Shown here: positions 27,365 to 39,280 of the stretch, one piece after another | Numbering within the stretch: the stretch's first letter is position 1 | Layout: each line of letters begins with the position of its first letter | Source: S015-6 sp964384945 | Lineage (GTDB): Bacteria > Desulfobacterota > DSWW01 | DNA length: 64,000 nt | Direction: 5' to 3' | Assembly: GCA_964384945.1 (NCBI GenBank) | Contig: CAYLMK010000001.1 | Coordinates: 186,001-250,000, forward strand | Translations under genes and position numbers: made by a program | The notes under the pieces: generated by a model | What the model was told of the DNA's origin: nothing | Databases searched by the model: none | Seen by the model: only the letters and a program-made list of their open reading frames with translations

Positions 27365-27427
27365 GCCTGGCCCTTTTTCATGCCCGACCCTTCGGAGACG
27401 AATGCTTGAAGGCCGGGCTTCAAATGG

Positions 27428-27456
27428 AATAGACCAGAAAGAACGTCGAAAGTTCC
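27428..27456 (-). promoter_or_regulatory. Candidate sigma-E-type promoter of the rpoE operon
   Basis: Minus strand: GGAACTT (27456-27450), the exact -35 of E. coli sigma-E promoters, then 16 bases and TCTATT (27433-27428) at the -10 position (consensus TCTGA/TCAAA). Predicted start lies about 55 bases before the TTG start. The remaining 27457-27657 spacer contains no gene. Confidence 0.55.
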
Positions 27457-27657
27457 TTGGTTCCCCAATGGCGCAATCCCGATTTCCCCCGCCGGTTCCC
27501 CATTTATCAGAAAGCCACTGGCGAAGTCCAGCCTGCGCCGTCGGGGTTCACCTTTTACAAATTCCGTCCGATTGATCTATTGTAATTGAGCCGCAGGGGG
27601 GTCTCGACACGCGGGAAACGGCGATCCGATGCGTCCGGGCGGTCCGATGGAGCACCG

Positions 27658-29211
27658 ATGAGCAGGCGGAAGCCCCGTTTCAATTACGTAATCCTGAGCG
27701 ACCTTCATCTTGCCGAAGGGAAGAAGAAGGCCACCGGTCAGATTTCCCGGTTCGAGGGATTCCTGTTTGACCTCCCCTTTGAAAGGCTTCTTGCCCACCT
27801 CCGCGAAAGGGCGGAACAGAGGGACCATCTCTGGACGCTCGTCTTCAACGGCGACCTGATCGATTTTCTGCGCGTCACATCGGTCCCGGATCCGAAACGC
27901 CCGCCCCGCGGGCTTCCCAACATCACTCCGACGAAGCAGAAATACGGGCTGGGCGCTTCCGCCGCCGAATCCAAGTGGCAACTGGAGCGGGTCGTCGAGG
28001 GGCATCCGGTGTTCTTCCGGGCCCTTGCTCGGTTCCTTCTGGAAGGCCATCGTGTGGTGATCATCAAGGGCAACCACGATGTGAACTGGTTCTGGCCCGA
28101 GGTCCGCTACCGCTTCATGGAACTCATGGAGGCCTTTGTCCGAGAGATCGACATTCCCGGCCCGCAGGCCGACCAGCGTGTCTCTGACGCACTGGACCGC
28201 CTCGGCTTCCGTTCCTGGTCGATCTATGCCAAGAAGCTCCTTTATGTCGAACACGGCAACCAGTACGATCCCACAAACTCGTTCCCGAACTTCATGTACC
28301 CGGTGCTGGTCGACCCGGAGAGCCCCGTGGGGGGATTCGAACTCGACTTCCCGTTCGGCTCCTTCTTCATTCGCTATTTCTTCAACAAGATCGAACTGCG
28401 GTTTCCCGCGGCTCCCCACTACCGGAACATCTCCGCCTTCTTTTACACGATACGCAGGAGGCACCTTTACGCCTTCTGGCACATCGCCAGGAACTACTTT
28501 CCCTATTTCTTCCGGACCCTCCAGAAGGTGCAGACCCGCAGAGGCCCCCGGCACCGAGAGATTCAGGAGAAGAACCTTCAGCTCGTCCGGAAGATCGGAG
28601 AGGAGTACGGGGATGTCAGGACGATCGAGAAGATCGCCGCCCTCCAGGAGGCCCCGGCTTACGAGAACAAGCTCGATTTTCTGACAACGGTTCTCAAGCG
28701 GCCCGCCAAGAAATTCGCCGTCGCTCTGGGCGGCCTGATCCTTCTGAGCTTCTTCTGGAACATCCTTTCGGAGGGCATCCTCGCAGGAGGCCGGAATCTG
28801 GTTCTCAAGACAACCCTCTCGGTGATCTTTGATTACGGTTTCATCCTGCTCGGCCTGGTCTGGCTCTTCCTGATCCTCCGGCCCAGCAAGGAAGGGGTCT
28901 CTCCTCGGGAGGCGGAACCCCGCAAACTTCGAGACAAGGCGGCGCGCATCGCCGAGATGCTGGACGTCAAGTACGTAACCTTCGGCCACTCCCACGTGGA
29001 GGACATCTGGAAGGTGCCGGGCAGGGACTCCTGGTATTTCAACACGGGAACCTGGACCCCCTTCATCGACGAGGACAGGCGCCTGGTTCGGCCGGAGATA
29101 CACTTCCCGGTCTTCCTGGTCGAGGACGGCCTGGCCAGGCTCGCTCGCTGGAACGACAACGTGGGGGAGATCGAGGACCTTCCGGTTCTGGAAGACGAGC
29201 CTTCCGACTGA
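27658..29211 (+). CDS. Membrane-inserted calcineurin-like metallophosphoesterase
   Basis: Metallophosphoesterase with all metal motifs: SDLHLAE (Asp15, His17), FNGDLIDF, IKGNHDVNWF, EHGNQYD and, far downstream, TFGHSHVEDI. Between the fourth and fifth motifs lies an unusual insertion of about 230 residues. It is rich in aromatic and basic helices and has two hydrophobic segments (ALGGLILLSFFWNIL and FDYGFILLGLVWLFLIL). The catalytic domain is thus closed around a membrane hairpin. ATG 27658 has GGAG 6 bases upstream; the longer frame from 27586 does not. It is divergent from rpoE. Reaction and substrate are unknown; lipid-linked or nucleotide phosphoesters are guesses. Confidence 0.75.
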   Translation: MSRRKPRFNYVILSDLHLAEGKKKATGQISRFEGFLFDLPFERLLAHLRERAEQRDHLWTLVFNGDLIDFLRVTSVPDPKRPPRGLPNITPTKQKYGLGASAAESKWQLERVVEGHPVFFRALARFLLEGHRVVIIKGNHDVNWFWPEVRYRFMELMEAFVREIDIPGPQADQRVSDALDRLGFRSWSIYAKKLLYVEHGNQYDPTNSFPNFMYPVLVDPESPVGGFELDFPFGSFFIRYFFNKIELRFPAAPHYRNISAFFYTIRRRHLYAFWHIARNYFPYFFRTLQKVQTRRGPRHREIQEKNLQLVRKIGEEYGDVRTIEKIAALQEAPAYENKLDFLTTVLKRPAKKFAVALGGLILLSFFWNILSEGILAGGRNLVLKTTLSVIFDYGFILLGLVWLFLILRPSKEGVSPREAEPRKLRDKAARIAEMLDVKYVTFGHSHVEDIWKVPGRDSWYFNTGTWTPFIDEDRRLVRPEIHFPVFLVEDGLARLARWNDNVGEIEDLPVLEDEPSD

Positions 29212-29239
29212 CCCTTCCGGCCTCCCGTCCCCGGCTCCC

Positions 29240-29267
29240 TTGACACGAATCGTTCCGTGCTTACTCT
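29240..29267 (+). promoter_or_regulatory. Candidate promoter of clpB
   Basis: TTGACA (29240-29245), 16-base spacer, TACTCT (29262-29267), about 100 bases before ATG 29368. No CIRCE element (TTAGCACTC-N9-GAGTGCTAA) was found here. Confidence 0.4.
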
Positions 29268-29367
29268 TACCTTGAATTCTCAGAACATTTTTTTGTCGGT
29301 TCCATTGTCCTGCCCGCACCTACGTCCTTGGGGCGGGCCCGAACCGCGAAAAGGAGAGCGTGTATTC

Positions 29368-32022
<2,655 letters not shown>

Positions 32023-32045
32023 CCGGGGCGGGTAGGCTCCTTGCG

Positions 32046-34037
32046 CTAGAGGATGTTCCTGCCGTCCATTTCCTCCGGAACGGGAATCCCGAAGGACGCC
32101 AGGATCGTCGCCGTTACGTCGCACAGGGACGCCTCGGCAGGCCGTCTCGCCTCCCGGTTCGTCAGCAGGATCCCTGGCAGGATGTCTGCCGCCATGCAAT
32201 GGTCGCCGCTCCACTTCTTCCCGTTCGTCGCGTACCAGTGGTTCGTGACCTTTCCCAGGGCGGTCTGCCAGGAAGCACGGTATCCCCGGTTGTAGCCGAC
32301 GACGATGTCCGGTCCCGTCCGGGCGTAAGGTCCGCGGTACGTCTCGTCCGCCCGGGCGGCCTTGACAATGGTCCTCTTGCCCGTCTCCGGATCCCGGAGG
32401 TCTTCGAGCCTGGAGACGAGTTCTCCCTGCAGGGCCTGCGCCTCCGCTGAAGAGACCGTTCCCATCCCCTCTCTGCCCCGGCGATTCAGGTAGAGGCCGT
32501 TGAACCCGAGGGCATAGGCCCTCGTGCGGGTCCAGTCCACGTTTTGGAGGAACTCCTGCTCGCCCTCTCTGGCATCCTGCTTGAGACAAAGGTAGCCCTG
32601 GTCCTTCAGCCAGCTGTTCAGGTGGAAGGACCGATAGTACGGGGTGAAGCCGTGATCCGAGAGGACCAGGAGGAGGGTGTTTCGATCCACACGGGTGAGG
32701 ATCCTGGCAAGAAAGCGGTCCATCTCCCGGTAGATTTGCTGCACCGTGTCCCCGAATCGCGCCGCCAGCTTCGGGTCGTAGGCCGGGTGCTTCGGATCCG
32801 CCAACCGCCAGAACATGTGGGAACGCTGGTCCGTGCTCGAAATGTACAGGTAGAGGAGGCCCGATTCGAACCGATCGAGCTCGAACTCGGAGATCGCGAG
32901 CCGCTCCTGGAGAATCATGTCGTCAAAGGCCAGAAACTCCTCTTCATCCAGCACCCCATGGTCCAGGGCCTTGGTATCGGCCGGAAGCCCCTTGGTGTGA
33001 AAGGGACCGAAACGCTCGTAGAGTTCCTTCGCGTATCCTTCCGGCGTGCTGATGGGAAGGGCCGGGTCGGACGGGTCGATGTTGATCGGCGTGACGTAAA
33101 GCTTGAAGTGGGGATGCACTTCTTTCAGATAGAACCGGCAGATTCCCTTGACCCGCACGGTCGGCATCATGGAAAAGGACAGTTCGATCCAGGGACTCCA
33201 CTCTCCCTGGTTGAGCAGCCATTCCCGATCGCCGATCACGATCTTGGCGACCGCATGTTCAGGATCCCGAACCACGGTGAAATCGACCGTGGAATCGTCA
33301 GACCCTTTTCTGTACATGTTCTGCGGGCCCACGAGCGCGGCCTTCACCGTGTGTCCGTCGACCGAGACCGTCTGAACCTTGCCCCCTCCGAGGTCCGCGT
33401 CGATCTCCAGCGGCAGGTCGGTGTAATAGGAGAACATCCCGTAGGTTCCCAGGATGTCCGGGGTTCCCATGCCGGAGAAGGTCCGCTGACCGGTGGCCGT
33501 CGGCGGGAAGTTGGAGGGCATCTTGAAGACCGTTGCGGGAATGTCGTAGTCCTCCAGGATTTCCCAGAAGGCCCTTCCCCTCCTCAGGTTGTGGACCTTT
33601 CCCGACGAGAGCGGAATCACGTAGTCGCCGATGCGGATCGACTTGCCCCCCGCCTCGCTCTTGGAGGTCGACAGGTACGGAAGATAGGTGGCCGGGTCGC
33701 GATGGATGAAATCGAATATGCCGTGGCGGCCCGGGTTTCCGCCGGCAATGAAGTTCGCCCAGGCCACCGGACTCTGGGGAGGCGTGCTCGTGCCGAGGGG
33801 TCCGAAATACCCTTCCCGGGCAACCCGGGAGAAGGTCGGCAGCTTGCCTTCCCGCATCATGCGTGAGACCAGTTGCGGATCCATTCCGTCCAGGCCGAGC
33901 ACGATCACCTTGGTGGCGGTCTCCCTGCCCTGCTTCCGGTTGCAGGCGAGCCCCGCCATTCCGCTCATGGCCATCCATGCACTGCCGTAAAGCTGCAGTC
34001 GCATGAACTCCCTTCTCGTAAAGCCCCTCTTGTGCAT
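32046..34037 (-). CDS. Tat-exported lipoprotein phosphodiesterase/nucleotide pyrophosphatase-family protein
   Basis: Alkaline-phosphatase-superfamily enzyme of the type I phosphodiesterase/nucleotide pyrophosphatase kind. The N-terminus carries a twin-arginine signal (FTRREFMRLQL), a hydrophobic stretch and a lipobox-like GLAC at about residue 32, so it is probably folded in the cytoplasm, Tat-exported and lipidated. Metal and catalytic segments are VIVLGLDGMDPQLV, the S/T-rich GTSTPPQSPVAWANFIAGG and LLLVLSDHGFTPYY. 663 residues. It stands alone, convergent to clpB. Substrate unknown. Confidence 0.75.
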   Translation of the reverse strand: MHKRGFTRREFMRLQLYGSAWMAMSGMAGLACNRKQGRETATKVIVLGLDGMDPQLVSRMMREGKLPTFSRVAREGYFGPLGTSTPPQSPVAWANFIAGGNPGRHGIFDFIHRDPATYLPYLSTSKSEAGGKSIRIGDYVIPLSSGKVHNLRRGRAFWEILEDYDIPATVFKMPSNFPPTATGQRTFSGMGTPDILGTYGMFSYYTDLPLEIDADLGGGKVQTVSVDGHTVKAALVGPQNMYRKGSDDSTVDFTVVRDPEHAVAKIVIGDREWLLNQGEWSPWIELSFSMMPTVRVKGICRFYLKEVHPHFKLYVTPINIDPSDPALPISTPEGYAKELYERFGPFHTKGLPADTKALDHGVLDEEEFLAFDDMILQERLAISEFELDRFESGLLYLYISSTDQRSHMFWRLADPKHPAYDPKLAARFGDTVQQIYREMDRFLARILTRVDRNTLLLVLSDHGFTPYYRSFHLNSWLKDQGYLCLKQDAREGEQEFLQNVDWTRTRAYALGFNGLYLNRRGREGMGTVSSAEAQALQGELVSRLEDLRDPETGKRTIVKAARADETYRGPYARTGPDIVVGYNRGYRASWQTALGKVTNHWYATNGKKWSGDHCMAADILPGILLTNREARRPAEASLCDVTATILASFGIPVPEEMDGRNIL

Positions 34038-34540
34038 CCGAGAAACTCCTGCCCTAAGGCCATCGAAGCCGATTCACTTCCTTTCCCTCGAGGCCGCGGA
34101 TCCATCCGTGCCAGTCGTAATTATCCGTCACAGGTTGATCGGCTGTCAAAAGAACAACCCTTGCATGCTGTCCGACGGGATGGTTGTTCGCCACCGAAAC
34201 GGGCCCTGCCTCGGCCGTAGCCCTTGCCGGCCTGGAACGATTCCCCTCCGCCCACGCGCGGGGAGGCCCCCGTTGGAAGTTGACGCCTCGTCGGCGCCTT
34301 GACATGCGCGGGTCCGCGGGCCTCGGCAGGGCCCTTCTCCTCCCGGACCGGAAGATCTTCACCTCGTCTGCAGGAAAACGTTCTGAATGAGCCTTCATTT
34401 TTCAAATTTTTATAACCATCCGATCAAATAGGGAAATCCCCGTAACGACACGCCTCCCGTCTCCCTGGCCATGCGAACCCCTCCGGCAGCACAGGGGCGC
34501 ACGGCCAGGGGGCTTGGCTCGTCACCGGGCATCGGGCCCC
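34038..34540. other. Long divergent intergenic region
   Basis: 500 bases between the Tat lipoprotein gene and the prkA promoter. No supported gene. The last 160 bases include an A+T-rich block (34395-34430) in a G+C-rich surrounding. Given the sigma-54-type promoter that follows, an activator-binding enhancer could lie here, but no repeated site was recognised. Confidence 0.4.
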
Positions 34541-34556
34541 TGGCATACATATTGCT
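34541..34556 (+). promoter_or_regulatory. Sigma-54 (RpoN) promoter of prkA-yeaH-spoVR
   Basis: TGGCATACATATTGCT has the invariant GG (34542-34543) and GC (34554-34555) exactly 10 bases apart and matches TGGCAY-N5-TTGCW. It lies 39 bases before ATG 34595. The E. coli yeaGH operon is also RpoN-dependent. Confidence 0.75.
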
Positions 34557-34594
34557 TTTCGGGGGAACAAACCTCGAAAAGAGAGGACCGAACG

Positions 34595-36532
34595 ATGAAT
34601 CAGGCGGCCGCCATCGATTTCAAGGGCTTGATCCAAGAGGACAGGGCGAAGAACGGCAGGAAACACTTCCAGGGAACCTTTCTGGAATACCTCGAGGAGG
34701 TGCGCCGGAACCCCGGGATCGCCGAACTCGCGCACGCCCGGCTCTACAATGTCATCGCGGGCCCGGGCTTCCGGATCCTGAACGAAGAAGACAACCCGAG
34801 GATCCGCCGCCTCTTCCGGAACGAGATCGTGAAGTCCTACAGATTCTTCGAGGACGACTTCTTCGGCATGGAAAAGGTGCTGGCCAAGATCGTCCGGTAT
34901 TTCCGGTCCGCCTCCCTGAAGGGGGAAGAGAGCCGCCAGGTCCTCTACCTCGTGGGCCCCGTGGGCTCCGGGAAGTCGAGCCTGATCGACAAGATCAAGG
35001 AAGGGCTCATCCGGAGCGATCCCTTCTATGCGCTCGAAGGCTGCCCCATGCACGAAGAGCCCTTGCACCTCATCCCCCACCATCTTCGGAAAGAGATGGA
35101 GGAGATCCTGAAGGTTCCGATCGAGGGAGACCTGTGTCCGGTCTGCCGCTACCGGCTGCGGGAGGAGTTCAAGAACCATTATGAGGATTTCCCGGTCTGC
35201 ACGGTCGAATTCTCCAAGCGGGCCCGGCGGGGAATCGGGGTCGTGCCGCCCGTGGACCCGAACAACCAGGACACCTCGGTCCTCATCGGATCCGAGGACA
35301 TCTCGAAACTGGACAAATACCCGGAGGGCGACCCCAGGGTCCTCAGCCTGAACGGGGCGTTCAACGCCGGCAACCGGGGCATGGTGGAGTTCATCGAGGT
35401 CTTCAAGAACGAGATCGAATATCTCCACATCATGATCACCGCGACCCAGGAGAAATCGATCCCCTCGCCGGGCAAGCAGAATATGATCTATTTCGACGGG
35501 GTGATCGTGGCCCACTCGAACGAGGCGGAGTGGAACAAGTTCAAGGCGGACCACACGAACGAGGCGATTCTCGACCGGATCGTGAAGATCGAGGTGCCTT
35601 ACGTTCTCGAGCTGAGCGAAGAGATCAAGATCTACGAGAAGATCCTCCGGAACAGCAATTTCGACGCCCACATCGCCCCCCACACGATCGAGATCGCCGC
35701 CATGTTCGCGATCCTCACGCGCCTTCAGGAAACGAACAAGTGCGACCTGATGACCAAGCTCAAGCTCTACAACGGGGAGGAGGTCGTCGAGAAGGGGCAT
35801 TCCAAGAAGGTCGATGTGGAGGAGCTGCGGGAGGAGGCCCCGAACGAGGGGCTGACCGGGATCTCGACCCGATTCATCCTGAAGAGCCTGGACAACGCCC
35901 TGTCCGACAGCGAGAACAACTGCATCAACCCCATCAACGTGCGGGAGGCCCTGATCACGAAGCTCAAGGAATCGAGTCTCCCCGAGGATCTCCGGAAGAA
36001 GTACCTGGCCTTCCTTCAGGACACCATCCACAAGGAATACCTCGAGATCCTGGAGAAGGAGATCACCAAGGCCTTCGTCCATAGTTACGAAGAGCAGGCC
36101 GAGACGATCTTCTCGAACTATCTCGACCACGCTGAGGCGTATGTGAACAAGACCAAGATCAAGGACGCCTCCACCAAGGAGGAACTCGAACCCGACCTGG
36201 ACTTCCTCAAATCGATCGAGGAGCAGATCGGGATCACCGGAACGGCCGCGGACGGCTTCCGCCAGGACGTCACCTCCTTCATGTTCTCGGTCGTCCGGCG
36301 CGGAGGCGGGATCGACTTTCGAAGCTACGAGCCGCTCAAGGAGGCGATCGAGAAGAAGCTGACCGCCTCGGTCCGCGAACTCTCCCGGGTGGTGACCAAG
36401 GCGAAAGCCCGCGACAAGAAGCAGCAGCACAAATACGACGCCATGGTCGCCGAAATGATCAAGAACGGCTACTGCGAGCACTGCTGCGAGGTGGTCCTCA
36501 AATACGCCTCCCATCACCTCTGGAAGGACTAG
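34595..36532 (+). CDS. prkA: PrkA-family serine protein kinase (YeaG)
   Basis: AAA+ ATPase/protein kinase of the PrkA/YeaG family, tied to nutrient-stress responses and, in Bacillus, sporulation. 645 residues. Walker A is VGPVGSGKSSLIDKI (near residue 125), followed by a zinc-like CPVCRYRLREEF segment and, in the C-terminal third, the PrkA kinase-like domain. ATG 34595 has GAGAGGA 7 bases upstream; the open frame extends to 34514 through the promoter, so earlier starts are excluded. It leads a three-gene unit with the YeaH- and SpoVR-family genes, the arrangement known from many Proteobacteria. Confidence 0.95.
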   Translation: MNQAAAIDFKGLIQEDRAKNGRKHFQGTFLEYLEEVRRNPGIAELAHARLYNVIAGPGFRILNEEDNPRIRRLFRNEIVKSYRFFEDDFFGMEKVLAKIVRYFRSASLKGEESRQVLYLVGPVGSGKSSLIDKIKEGLIRSDPFYALEGCPMHEEPLHLIPHHLRKEMEEILKVPIEGDLCPVCRYRLREEFKNHYEDFPVCTVEFSKRARRGIGVVPPVDPNNQDTSVLIGSEDISKLDKYPEGDPRVLSLNGAFNAGNRGMVEFIEVFKNEIEYLHIMITATQEKSIPSPGKQNMIYFDGVIVAHSNEAEWNKFKADHTNEAILDRIVKIEVPYVLELSEEIKIYEKILRNSNFDAHIAPHTIEIAAMFAILTRLQETNKCDLMTKLKLYNGEEVVEKGHSKKVDVEELREEAPNEGLTGISTRFILKSLDNALSDSENNCINPINVREALITKLKESSLPEDLRKKYLAFLQDTIHKEYLEILEKEITKAFVHSYEEQAETIFSNYLDHAEAYVNKTKIKDASTKEELEPDLDFLKSIEEQIGITGTAADGFRQDVTSFMFSVVRRGGGIDFRSYEPLKEAIEKKLTASVRELSRVVTKAKARDKKQQHKYDAMVAEMIKNGYCEHCCEVVLKYASHHLWKD

Positions 36533-36570
36533 GATCGCGCGGGGCTGTCCGTAGAAAGGGCACGAGGGTC

Positions 36571-37752
36571 ATGGCCGTCTTCCGGGATTTCAAAAAGGAG
36601 GGGATCGACCGCAGCGCCGGGGACCGCAGGCGGCACCGCCAGCTCGTCCGGAAGGCGATTCGCGAGAACATCGGGCACGTCATATCGGAAGAGTCGATCA
36701 TCGGCCAGAGCGGCGACAAGCGGCTGAAGGTCCCGATCAAGGGCATCAAGGAATACCGGTTCATCTTCGGGGAGAGCAGCCCGGGAGTCGGGCAGGGGGA
36801 CGGGAAGTCCGAGCCCGGACAGGTGATCCAGAGGGATCCGCAGGGCGCGCCGGGCCTGCCCGGGGAGCCCGGCAGCAATCCGGGAGAGGACATCTACGAG
36901 ACCGAAATCTCGATGGAGGAGCTGATCGACCTCCTCTTCGAGGACCTGAACCTGCCCGACATGGAGCGCAAGCGGTTCCACATCCTCGAGTCGGAGCGCC
37001 TCATCAAGACCAAGGGCTACCGCGTAAAGGGGATCCGGCCCCGTCTGAGCAGGAAAAAGAGCCTGGTCCAGAAACTCAAGCGCAAGCAGGGCATGGCGAG
37101 GGAGGGCGATCCGGCCGAGGAGCCGGCCGAGCAGGTCACGTTCCACGAGCAGGACCTTCGGTACCGGCACAAGGTCGTCACGCCCAAGGTTTTCTCCAAC
37201 GCCGCCGTCTTCTGCATCATGGACACGTCCGGGTCCATGGATACGACGAAGAAATACCTGGCCCGGAGCTTCTACTTTCTTCTCTACCGGTTCCTGAAGA
37301 CCCGCTATCAGAACGTGGAGATCGTTTTCATCTCCCACCACACCGAGGCCCGGGAGGTCACGGAAGAGGAGTTCTTCCACAAGGGCGAGTCGGGAGGAAC
37401 GATGATCTCCTCGGGCTACAAAAAGGCCCTCCAGATCATCGAGGAGCGGTACAACCCCGCCCTCTGGAACCTTTACGCCTTCCACTGCTCGGACGGCGAC
37501 AACTTCTCCAACGACAACACGGAGGCGGTCCGGTGCGCGAGGGAGCTGGCCCGTGTCTGCCAGCTTTTCGGCTACGGAGAGATCAAGCCCGTTCACAGCC
37601 TTTCCTGGAGCTCCATGCTCGAGCTATACAAGAAGGTCGACTCCGACAACTTCGTCACGGTCACGATCCGATCCAAGGACGAACTCTGGCCGGCGTTTCA
37701 GCGCTTCCTCAAACACGACCGTTCCGAAGGGGTCCTGGCCGCCAATGCGTGA
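36571..37752 (+). CDS. yeaH: YeaH/DUF444-family protein with von Willebrand-like domain
   Basis: DUF444 (UPF0229) protein of 393 residues. The N-terminal region is basic and extended (DRSAGDRRRHRQLVRKAIRE). Residues 75-115 hold a Gly/Pro-rich low-complexity linker. The C-terminal half is a VWA-like fold with a MIDAS-type DTSGSMD. It partners PrkA in the YeaG/YeaH stress module; molecular role unknown. It starts 38 bases after prkA and overlaps the SpoVR gene by 8 bases. Confidence 0.92.
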   Translation: MAVFRDFKKEGIDRSAGDRRRHRQLVRKAIRENIGHVISEESIIGQSGDKRLKVPIKGIKEYRFIFGESSPGVGQGDGKSEPGQVIQRDPQGAPGLPGEPGSNPGEDIYETEISMEELIDLLFEDLNLPDMERKRFHILESERLIKTKGYRVKGIRPRLSRKKSLVQKLKRKQGMAREGDPAEEPAEQVTFHEQDLRYRHKVVTPKVFSNAAVFCIMDTSGSMDTTKKYLARSFYFLLYRFLKTRYQNVEIVFISHHTEAREVTEEEFFHKGESGGTMISSGYKKALQIIEERYNPALWNLYAFHCSDGDNFSNDNTEAVRCARELARVCQLFGYGEIKPVHSLSWSSMLELYKKVDSDNFVTVTIRSKDELWPAFQRFLKHDRSEGVLAANA

Positions 37753-39178
37753 TTATACGATCGCAGACTTGGAGAAATGGGACGGGCGGATCCGCAGAGT
37801 CGTGGAGGAGGCCGGGTTGAACCCGTTTCCCCAGGAGTTCGAGGTCTGCGATTACCACGAGATGATCGGGTACGAGGCCTATGCGGGCATGCCGTCGCAC
37901 TACCCTCACTGGTCGTTCGGAAAGGGCTTCGAACGGAAGGAAACCCTCTATCAGCTCGGGGTCGTCGGTCTTCCGTACGAGATGGTCATCAATTCGAACC
38001 CGACGCTGGCCTACCTCCTGCGCGACAACACGCTCCTCCTGCAGATCCTGACCATCGCGCACGTGTATGCGCACAACGACTTCTTCAGGAACAACGTGAA
38101 CTTCGCACAAACCCGGCCCGAATACACGATCGAGCGATTCAAGGCCCATGCGGACCGGGTCCGTTCGTACGTGGAGGATCCCAGCATCGGCGCCGAACGG
38201 GTCGAACGGATCCTGGATGCCGCCCATGCCCTCCAGTTCCAGTGCCGGCGGGCGAAGAGGCTCAAGAAGCGCACGCCGGAGGACCAGCGGGATTCCGCCC
38301 TGGAAAGGGCCAGGCCAGCGGAGGACCCTTTCCGGTCCATTCACAAGCGGCAGGGATACGAACCCCCCGACCTGAACCGGGTGCCTCTGGAGCCGGAGGA
38401 GGATATCCTCCTTTTCATCCGGGACCACAACCCCTACCTCGAGGCATGGGAGAGGGACCTCCTGACGATCGTGCAGGAGCGGGCGGACTATTTCCTGCCC
38501 CAGATCGAAACCAAGATCATGAACGAGGGCTGGGCCAGTTACTGGCACTACCGTATCCTGAACGCGCTCGAGCTGCCCGACGCCCTCCAGATCGAGTTCC
38601 TCAAGCGCCACAACCAGGTCGTCCGGCCCCTGCGGGGCGGGATGAATCCCTACCATCTGGGGACCAAGATCTTCGAAGACATCCACAGGCGTTGGGAAAC
38701 CCCTGACGATTCCGAGCGGATGGAGTTCGACCGGCCCGGGGGTCAGGGGGACGAGAAGATCTTCCAGGTGAGGGAATCGGACCGGGACGAATCCTTTCTG
38801 CGGCAATACCTGACCGAAGAGCTCATCCGGGAGATGGACCTGTTCCAGCACGGAAGGAAAGGAACCGACCGGGTCATCACGCACGTGGCAACCCCGCAGG
38901 ACTGGAAAACCATCAAGGAGACCCTGCTCCGGAGTGTCGGCCTGGGCGGCATCCCGGTCATCCGGATCGTGGAGGTCCGGGCCCAGGGAACCCAGGAGAT
39001 GATCTTGCAGCACGAGTACGACGGCAGGGAACTCGATGCCGAGTATGCGGACAGAACGCTCCGGTATGTCCAGCAGCTCTGGGGCAGGAAGGTCGTCCTG
39101 GAGACGAGGCTGAGCGGGGAGATCTGTCAGATGACCTACGACGGAACCGGTGAAAAGGCCACGGTCTCCCGTTGCTGA
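37745..39178 (+). CDS. SpoVR-family protein (YcgB)
   Basis: SpoVR/YcgB family protein, 477 residues, normal length. Typical segments are YEAYAGMPSHYPHWSFGK near the N-terminus, the IAHVYAHNDFFRNN helix and MNEGWASYWHY. Histidines and acidic residues in these suggest a metal site, but the biochemical function is not established; in Bacillus SpoVR is needed for the spore cortex. ATG 37745 overlaps the yeaH stop, indicating translational coupling. Third gene of the sigma-54-driven unit. Confidence 0.93.
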   Translation: MRDYTIADLEKWDGRIRRVVEEAGLNPFPQEFEVCDYHEMIGYEAYAGMPSHYPHWSFGKGFERKETLYQLGVVGLPYEMVINSNPTLAYLLRDNTLLLQILTIAHVYAHNDFFRNNVNFAQTRPEYTIERFKAHADRVRSYVEDPSIGAERVERILDAAHALQFQCRRAKRLKKRTPEDQRDSALERARPAEDPFRSIHKRQGYEPPDLNRVPLEPEEDILLFIRDHNPYLEAWERDLLTIVQERADYFLPQIETKIMNEGWASYWHYRILNALELPDALQIEFLKRHNQVVRPLRGGMNPYHLGTKIFEDIHRRWETPDDSERMEFDRPGGQGDEKIFQVRESDRDESFLRQYLTEELIREMDLFQHGRKGTDRVITHVATPQDWKTIKETLLRSVGLGGIPVIRIVEVRAQGTQEMILQHEYDGRELDAEYADRTLRYVQQLWGRKVVLETRLSGEICQMTYDGTGEKATVSRC

Positions 39179-39280
39179 GAAGGGATGCAGCGGCCAGACG
39201 CGCGAAAAGAAGGCCGGCCCGCAAGCTGTCGGCGCCGAACCGCACGTCGGTCGGATTTCCGACTGCCCTGTTCGCCTGTA

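Noticed and set aside
29212..29367. CIRCE or sigma-32 control of clpB
   Set aside because: No CIRCE inverted repeat. CTTGAA at about 29271 lacks a correctly spaced CCCCAT -10.
34038..34540. Small minus-strand frames upstream of prkA
   Set aside because: Arg/Pro-rich, overlapping each other, without ribosome sites or recognisable content.
34424..36517. 697-codon minus-strand frame opposite prkA
   Set aside because: Leu/Val/Asp-rich mirror of prkA codons with no recognisable domain.
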